NCBI GenBank assembly: GCA_964467785.1 | Contig: CAYXVB010000142.1 | Location: 1-9,375, forward strand | Length of the DNA: 9,375 nt | Direction of reading: 5' to 3' | DNA from: CAYXVB01 sp964467785 | GTDB lineage: Bacteria > Bdellovibrionota > UBA1018 | In this document: piece after piece, positions 5,291-9,375 of the stretch | Layout: the number at the start of each line of letters is the position of its first letter | Numbering within the stretch: the first letter of the stretch is position 1 | The notes under the pieces: generated by a model | What the model was told of the DNA's origin: nothing | Seen by the model: the letters and a program-made list of their open reading frames with translations, nothing else | The model's database searches: none | Translations under genes and position numbers: made by a program

Positions 5291-6403
5291 ATGGTCAGTT
5301 CAAAGATGTCGAAGGCGATGGTGCGGATCCGAGTCTCGCAGTTTGTCCTCTTGGGCGCGGCCCTCGCCCTGAGCGGATGCGGCCTAAAGATCGGGCTGGA
5401 CCGCGACGCGCTGGTTGCGATGTATCAGAACCACGGTGCTGTAACCTCCGGTGCGGCGGCGGCCCCTGTCAATCCGGCGGCTGCCGCTTCTCTTACGCCG
5501 GTGCGCATCACGCCGAGCGCCACTTCGGGTCGAGGGCGGCATGAGGGCGACGGTGGCTATGATTTGCCGGACTCGTCCGACTATCCTTCGACGCCTTCCC
5601 ACGGATCCGATTGGGATCACGGCCCGGGCTATGGCGGCGGATATGGGCCAGGGGATATGCCGTGGCAACAGAAAGCGCCTACTCCGATCAAGCCGATGCC
5701 TATCGGCAAAAAAAAGGGCGACCCCCACCCATCGTATCCGTATGACGACCCTGGTTCGAGCTCAAGTCATGGATCCGATTATGGCTCTCGCACGGACGGT
5801 CGGCGAGGGGGTGAAGCGGGCATTCGTCTCGGCGAGAGTTGCCAAAACGGCCAGGGACTTTGTATCGGCCTCAAATATGTGGTCTACCGGGATCCGGAGA
5901 GCGGCCTACCGCTCGAGTTGCCGGCAGACGTTCAGCGAAATCTCGAGGAAGTGAACCGCATCTGGGATGATTGTGGGATCAGCTTCCAAGTCGAGAGTTA
6001 TCTTGCTGTGGATTCCGATCGATATGCTCTGAGGTATAGAACAGCGAATTATGACGAGCTCAATTCGATTCGTCGGATCTTCGGTGATGATCGCTACCTG
6101 CTCGTGGTTCTGACTGGCGAGTGGAATCGCCTTGGAACGCTCGGGCGCACGGCTGCCAACGCATGGACCAACATGCCGGGCGACGGGATCTATGGTGCGG
6201 TGCTTGAAGGCTCGATGCGGCACAGTCCGAATCTCATCGCGCATGAGTTGGGCCACTATCTCGGCCTCAGCCATGTCGACGACTGGTCGGATCTCATGAA
6301 TCCGGTGGTCGCGCCGTCCTCCCGGCGTCTGACTCGCGAGCAGTGCCGCCGTGCTCGGGGCGTGGCCCGAAGCGAATGGGAGGGTGCCAGGGTGCATGAC
6401 TAG
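5291..6403 (+). CDS. Lipoprotein metzincin-type zinc metalloprotease
   Basis: A signal peptide with lipobox ALSGC (Cys30) makes this a predicted lipid-anchored envelope protein. Residues of about 45-177 form a low-complexity linker rich in Gly, Ser, Pro, Asp, Tyr and Ala. The catalytic domain follows from about 178. It holds the full metzincin zinc motif HELGHYLGLSH (His318, Glu319, His322, His328) and, eight residues on, a Met-turn candidate DLMNP (Met336). Cysteines 184, 191, 228 and 352 could form two disulfides. The spacing resembles matrixin or related bacterial metzincins, but the exact peptidase family is not clear. It is therefore probably an active surface or periplasmic protease of unknown substrate. 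The start is uncertain: ATG codons at 5291, 5306 and 5318 all give workable signal peptides, and none has a strong Shine-Dalgarno. It lies 91 bp after the hemerythrin gene with no terminator seen between them. Confidence 0.85.
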   Translation: MVSSKMSKAMVRIRVSQFVLLGAALALSGCGLKIGLDRDALVAMYQNHGAVTSGAAAAPVNPAAAASLTPVRITPSATSGRGRHEGDGGYDLPDSSDYPSTPSHGSDWDHGPGYGGGYGPGDMPWQQKAPTPIKPMPIGKKKGDPHPSYPYDDPGSSSSHGSDYGSRTDGRRGGEAGIRLGESCQNGQGLCIGLKYVVYRDPESGLPLELPADVQRNLEEVNRIWDDCGISFQVESYLAVDSDRYALRYRTANYDELNSIRRIFGDDRYLLVVLTGEWNRLGTLGRTAANAWTNMPGDGIYGAVLEGSMRHSPNLIAHELGHYLGLSHVDDWSDLMNPVVAPSSRRLTREQCRRARGVARSEWEGARVHD

Positions 6404-6422
6404 CAAGCTTTTACATAAATAT

Positions 6423-6480
6423 TTGACTTAAAAATTCCAATGCAGTAGCGGAGCCTCATCTCATCCAGAATAAAGAGAGG
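6423..6480 (+). promoter_or_regulatory. AT-rich candidate promoter and ribosome binding site of the Cys-repeat gene
   Basis: The 88-bp gap after the protease gene is much more AT-rich than its surroundings. It includes TTGACT (6423-6428, five of six of a -35), but no good -10 at standard spacing. AGAGAGG (6474-6480) lies 11 nt before the ATG at 6492 and is a usable Shine-Dalgarno. An own promoter is likely, but its exact position is unsure. Confidence 0.35.
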
Positions 6481-6491
6481 TTTCGTAGATT

Positions 6492-6860
6492 ATGCGTTTG
6501 TTTTCTTTCTGTTTACTGAGCTTGATCGCAATGGGTAGTTCGGTTGCCCAAGCTGACAATCAGCGGGAGTTAGAACTTCGTGGGGTCAAAAATGCGTGTG
6601 GCGCCACGACGAATTGGGAGTCTGAAGCCAGGTGTTACCGTGCTGGAGTTGAAGGGGTAATCAATAATGAGCGTTATGCGCTCTATACTCGGACCATGTG
6701 CGGTTCCACGACGAATTGGGAGTCTGAGGCGAGGTGCTATCGAGGCATGATTGCCACTCTGTCAGAACGCCACTTGAGCGTTATCAAAGACGCTTGTCAG
6801 TCGACGACGAATTGGGAATCCGAGGCGCTTTGCTATCGCTCGGCATTTTCGAATCTTTAG
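6492..6860 (+). CDS. Secreted protein with three Cys-bracketed TTNWESEA repeats
   Basis: I do not recognise the family. A Sec signal peptide (MRLFSFCLLSLIAMGSSVAQA, cleavage predicted before DNQRE) is followed by about 100 residues built of three modules. Each has a basic/amphipathic helix-like lead (such as RELELRGVKNA or SERHLSVIKDA), then C-x2-TTNWESEA-x-CYR. Cysteine pairs are 36/48, 70/82 and 102/114, always 12 residues apart, and the module step is 34 then 32 residues. The six cysteines in an exported protein suggest one disulfide per module. The conserved Thr-Thr-Asn-Trp-Glu-Ser-Glu surface could be a ligand- or partner-binding loop. Base composition is visibly more AT-rich than its neighbours, possibly indicating transfer or a recent origin. 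It starts 88 bp after the metzincin gene. Confidence 0.85.
   Translation: MRLFSFCLLSLIAMGSSVAQADNQRELELRGVKNACGATTNWESEARCYRAGVEGVINNERYALYTRTMCGSTTNWESEARCYRGMIATLSERHLSVIKDACQSTTNWESEALCYRSAFSNL
6597..6839 (+). repeat. Three in-gene copies of the C-x2-TTNWESEA-x-CYR unit
   Basis: Units lie at 6597-6641, 6699-6743 and 6795-6839 (45 bp each), separated by divergent linkers of 57 and 51 bp. The 14-mer ACGACGAATTGGGA is identical in all three, including silent codon positions. Units 1 and 2 agree over a longer stretch (GAATTGGGAGTCTGA) than either does with unit 3. Confidence 0.92.
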
Positions 6861-6977
6861 TTTTATTCGGTGACTTGTCAGGGAAGACGAGAGCCATTTC
6901 AATCAGCGTAGATTACGAGTGGGTCGAAACTCCCAGGGCGCATCACGTCGCATCTAGGGTTGTGCTACGATAGAGAG

Positions 6978-7553
6978 ATGCTTCGACCCGGATTCTCGGT
7001 ATTGCTGCCGACGTTCGTCCTTTTTGGCGCTCTCGCGCTGAATTCTACGGGTTGCGCACTTTTTCGCCGGAAGCCCGCGCCCGAGGCGCCGCCCGCTCCC
7101 GCGACTCGTCTGACCGCGCCTTATCCCGAGGGCTACGAGTACGAGGATCTTCGCTCCTTCTTTCTGCGTCGGGACGTGCCGTCCGCTCAGGAGCTGGAAC
7201 GCTGCGATTTCGACTATCAAGTGGAGCGTCGGCTTTCTCCGGGCAAAGAGGGGCTCTTCACGACCTTTCCGGAGCATGTCAAGGCGGAGCCTAACCCGTT
7301 TCATTGGTGCTTTTATTACAAGCTCTACCGGATCCTGGACGCGGCCCAGGCCGCGCCGAATGATCCCGCGCGCGAAGCCGAGGCCCGGCGTCGCATCGTG
7401 GACGACTATCCCTTTATCGCGCATGTCGCGCGGATCTTTGAGGTCGACTTTGGCGAAGGGCGTTACCTTCGAGCCGCGGTCTATCAATACAAAAAATTAA
7501 GCCGTTCGCTTTACTTCGTCTCAGTTATCGAAAGGTATCCGCTTCCTTTTTGA
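6978..7553 (+). CDS. Probable lipoprotein of unknown function
   Basis: I do not recognise the family. The 191-residue product begins with a hydrophobic signal sequence ending in NSTGC (Cys26). This is a lipobox-like site with an imperfect -3 residue, so lipidation is likely but not certain. A Pro/Ala linker (RRKPAPEAPPAPATRL) follows. The C-terminal domain is rich in aromatic residues: PYPEGYEYEDLRSFFLRRD, FDYQVERRL, PNPFHWCFYYKLYRILDAAQ and YPFIAHVARIFEVDF. Alternating Arg/Glu helices (DPAREAEARRRIVDD) suggest a compact helical fold. ATG 6978 is preferred over GTG 6960; GAGAG directly before it is a poor ribosome site, and TACGAT (6966-6971) just upstream could be a -10 element. The next gene, a helicase, starts 91 bp downstream and is functionally unrelated. 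Confidence 0.72.
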   Translation: MLRPGFSVLLPTFVLFGALALNSTGCALFRRKPAPEAPPAPATRLTAPYPEGYEYEDLRSFFLRRDVPSAQELERCDFDYQVERRLSPGKEGLFTTFPEHVKAEPNPFHWCFYYKLYRILDAAQAAPNDPAREAEARRRIVDDYPFIAHVARIFEVDFGEGRYLRAAVYQYKKLSRSLYFVSVIERYPLPF

Positions 7554-7644
7554 TGCACGGTGCGTCATGGCGCGTCAGGCTTGCCAGTTTTAGTTTTCCA
7601 GGGGGCTACCTTTTTGGCCGACCGGCATTGTAAGATCGCGAGCC

Positions 7645-9375
7645 GTGACCCGCACCAAGTTGACGCATCTTCCGGCCGCCAAAGCCACCCGGGCCAAGGG
7701 TGGTGGCAAACTTTCTCTTTCCAAGCTCAATGAACGCCAGCGCGAGGCGGTTCTGCATGGCGAAGGGCCTTTGCTCGTGCTCGCGGGGGCGGGCAGCGGC
7801 AAGACCAGCACCATGGCGTACCGGATCGCCTATCTCATGTCGGAGCGCCAGGTTCCGGGCTCGGCGATCCTCGGGCTGTCGTTCACCAACAAGGCGGCGG
7901 GCGAGCTCAAGGAGCGCGTTTCGGGACTCGTGACCGGCGCGCTGGGCCCGCGCTCCACGCGCGAACTTTGGATCACGACCTTTCACAGTCTTTGCGTGCG
8001 CATCTTGCGCGCGCACGGAAAACTTTTGGGCTTTCAGCCTAACTTCACCATCCTCGACGAGCATGATCAAAAGGACCTGCTCAAGCAGATCTTCCGCAAC
8101 GTCAAGATCGACGAACGAAAGTTTGACCTCGACCTCGTGCTCTTCCAGATCGGCCAGGCGAAAAACCGCCTCATGCGGCCCGAGGAGGCTGAGCGCTATT
8201 TTTTCGAGCAAGCCAAGCTCTCCACGGATTACGCCATCGCGGCCGCGACCAGCTACGGCAAGTATCAGGAGCAGCTGCGGCTGCTCAACGCGATGGACTT
8301 CGATGATTTGCTGTTTAACGCCGTCGAGCTGCTCGAAAGGCACCCGGAGGCGAGCGATCACTATAACGACCGCTTCCGCTTTATCCTCGTCGACGAGTAC
8401 CAGGACACCAATCCCACGCAGTTCCGTCTGCTCGAGCTCCTGACCCGCCGGCGCAAGAACATCACCGTCGTAGGCGACGACGATCAGTCCATCTATTCGT
8501 GGCGGGGAGCGGATGCCGCGCACATCCTCGAATTCGAACGCCATTATCCAGGCGCGCGCGTGATCACGCTGGATCAAAACTACCGATCCACTTCGCTCAT
8601 CTTGGATGCCGCCAATGCGGTCATCGCCAAAAACAAGGTGCGCCACCCCAAGAGCCTCTGGTCCGACAAGGGCCGGGGCGAGCCGCTGACCGAGATCATC
8701 CTCGAGGACGACCGCGCCGAAGGCGAGTGGGTCGCCAAGGAGATCTTTGAGCACGCCGAGCGCTTTCACCGCCCTTGGAAGGATTACTCCATCCTTTATC
8801 GTTCCAATGCGCAATCCCGCATTTTCGAAGAAGCGCTACGCCGCCATCGGATTCCTTACAAAATCGTGGGCGGAATGTCGTTCCTAGACCGCAAGGAGGT
8901 GAAGGACACGCTCTCGTACTGGCGCCTCGCGCTCAACTTTGGCGACGATCCGTCGCTCCGCCGCGTGATCAACTGGCCCGCGCGTGGCATCGGCAAGTCC
9001 ACGATCGAGGCGCTCGGGACTTTCGCGTTCCAGAAGGGCGTGACGCTCGGGGACGCGCTGACGAAGACGGAGCTTGGCTTTGAAATGCCGGCCAAGGGCG
9101 CGGTCGGCGCGCGTACCTTCGTCGAGTTGATGAATGCGCTGAGCGCGGAGCTGCACTCCGCGCCGCCCACTCCGCAGGCGCTCGCCGAGTGGGGCCGCCG
9201 ATCGCTCGACAAGATTGGCATCAAAAAGGCCCTTGAAGAAGAATCCGAAGATCCGGTCCAGTTCAGCAAGAAATGGGAGATCGTCGAGGAACTCGTGCAC
9301 TCGATGGGCCAGCTCGGTCCCGATGCCGTGGATGCGGTCGGATTCCGCCTGCATCAGCTGCGCGAACCGCTGCGA
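7645..9375 (+). CDS. UvrD/Rep/PcrA-type superfamily 1 DNA helicase (3' end outside window)
   Basis: This is an ATP-dependent 3'-5' DNA helicase of the UvrD/Rep/PcrA group, acting in DNA repair and replication restart. The 577 codons in the window carry, in order, the Q-motif LNERQREAV, Walker A GAGSGKT (48-54), motif Ia LSFTNKAA (78-85), motif Ib TFHSL (112-116), Walker B DEYQD (250-254), motif III VGDDDQSIYSWRGA (276-289) and motif IV QNYRS (311-315). A 2A-like region (LYRSNAQSR, IPYKIVGG) follows. Motifs V and VI lie beyond the window; the usual length is roughly 650-750 residues. GTG 7645 is the best start I see, giving about 28 residues of basic extension before the Q-motif; TTG 7660 is an alternative. 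There is no clear Shine-Dalgarno. Rep, PcrA and UvrD cannot be told apart without the C terminus. Confidence 0.95.
   Translation, partial: MTRTKLTHLPAAKATRAKGGGKLSLSKLNERQREAVLHGEGPLLVLAGAGSGKTSTMAYRIAYLMSERQVPGSAILGLSFTNKAAGELKERVSGLVTGALGPRSTRELWITTFHSLCVRILRAHGKLLGFQPNFTILDEHDQKDLLKQIFRNVKIDERKFDLDLVLFQIGQAKNRLMRPEEAERYFFEQAKLSTDYAIAAATSYGKYQEQLRLLNAMDFDDLLFNAVELLERHPEASDHYNDRFRFILVDEYQDTNPTQFRLLELLTRRRKNITVVGDDDQSIYSWRGADAAHILEFERHYPGARVITLDQNYRSTSLILDAANAVIAKNKVRHPKSLWSDKGRGEPLTEIILEDDRAEGEWVAKEIFEHAERFHRPWKDYSILYRSNAQSRIFEEALRRHRIPYKIVGGMSFLDRKEVKDTLSYWRLALNFGDDPSLRRVINWPARGIGKSTIEALGTFAFQKGVTLGDALTKTELGFEMPAKGAVGARTFVELMNALSAELHSAPPTPQALAEWGRRSLDKIGIKKALEEESEDPVQFSKKWEIVEELVHSMGQLGPDAVDAVGFRLHQLREPLR

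Noticed and set aside
4474..5292. 272-codon minus-strand open frame
   Set aside because: It is antisense to the hemerythrin gene, which has all expected metal ligands.
7606..8814. 402-codon minus-strand open frame
   Set aside because: It lies wholly opposite the helicase, whose motifs are intact; it arises from GC-rich codon bias.
1..9375. CRISPR array, tRNA, rRNA, insertion sequence or integrase
   Set aside because: I saw no regularly spaced repeats with unique spacers, no tRNA-like or rRNA sequence, and no transposase or integrase motifs.

Overview
The window reads as a chromosomal segment of a Gram-negative, GC-rich bacterium that exports many proteins. Signs of this are three predicted lipoproteins, two Sec-exported proteins (YceI and a cysteine-repeat protein), a DedA membrane protein and Shine-Dalgarno-led genes. 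The abundance of unrecognised lipoproteins, plus a KGG stress protein and a hemerythrin, would suit a Bdellovibrionota-like or other deltaproteobacterial-grade lineage. This is an impression only; there is no rRNA or other marker to settle it. The 100-N run flanked by an identical 55-bp sequence shows a scaffolded short-read (possibly metagenomic) assembly.

Layout. 87-1298 (+): a two-gene unit of a DedA-family membrane protein and a small membrane-anchored protein, the latter split by the N gap. 1340-2012 (-): an exported YceI-family protein with its own intrinsic terminator. 2123-2596 (+): a divergent HxlR-family regulator. The shared yceI/hxlR spacer carries a 10-4-10 inverted repeat lying over the predicted hxlR promoter. 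2474-3552 (-): a lipoprotein of unknown function, with a terminator embedded in the 3' end of hxlR, a candidate promoter, and a perfect 7-1-7 palindrome upstream. 3715-4015 (-): a tiny, very basic KGG-motif protein with a strong terminator. 4016-4755: about 740 bp with no convincing gene but several inverted and short tandem repeats. 4756-5199 (+): a hemerythrin HHE protein. 5291-6403 (+): a lipoprotein metzincin protease with a long low-complexity linker. 6492-6860 (+): a secreted protein made of three copies of a Cys-bracketed TTNWESEA module. 6978-7553 (+): a probable lipoprotein of unknown function. 7645-9375 (+): a UvrD/Rep/PcrA-type DNA helicase that runs off the window end.

The genes do not form one obvious pathway. 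The clearest functional link is the yceI-hxlR divergent pair, where the regulator probably controls itself and yceI. DedA, YceI, the lipoproteins and the protease all act at the envelope. KGG and hemerythrin proteins are both associated with stress or oxygen responses. The most novel-looking item is the three-module cysteine-repeat protein at 6492-6860, which sits directly after the metzincin gene.
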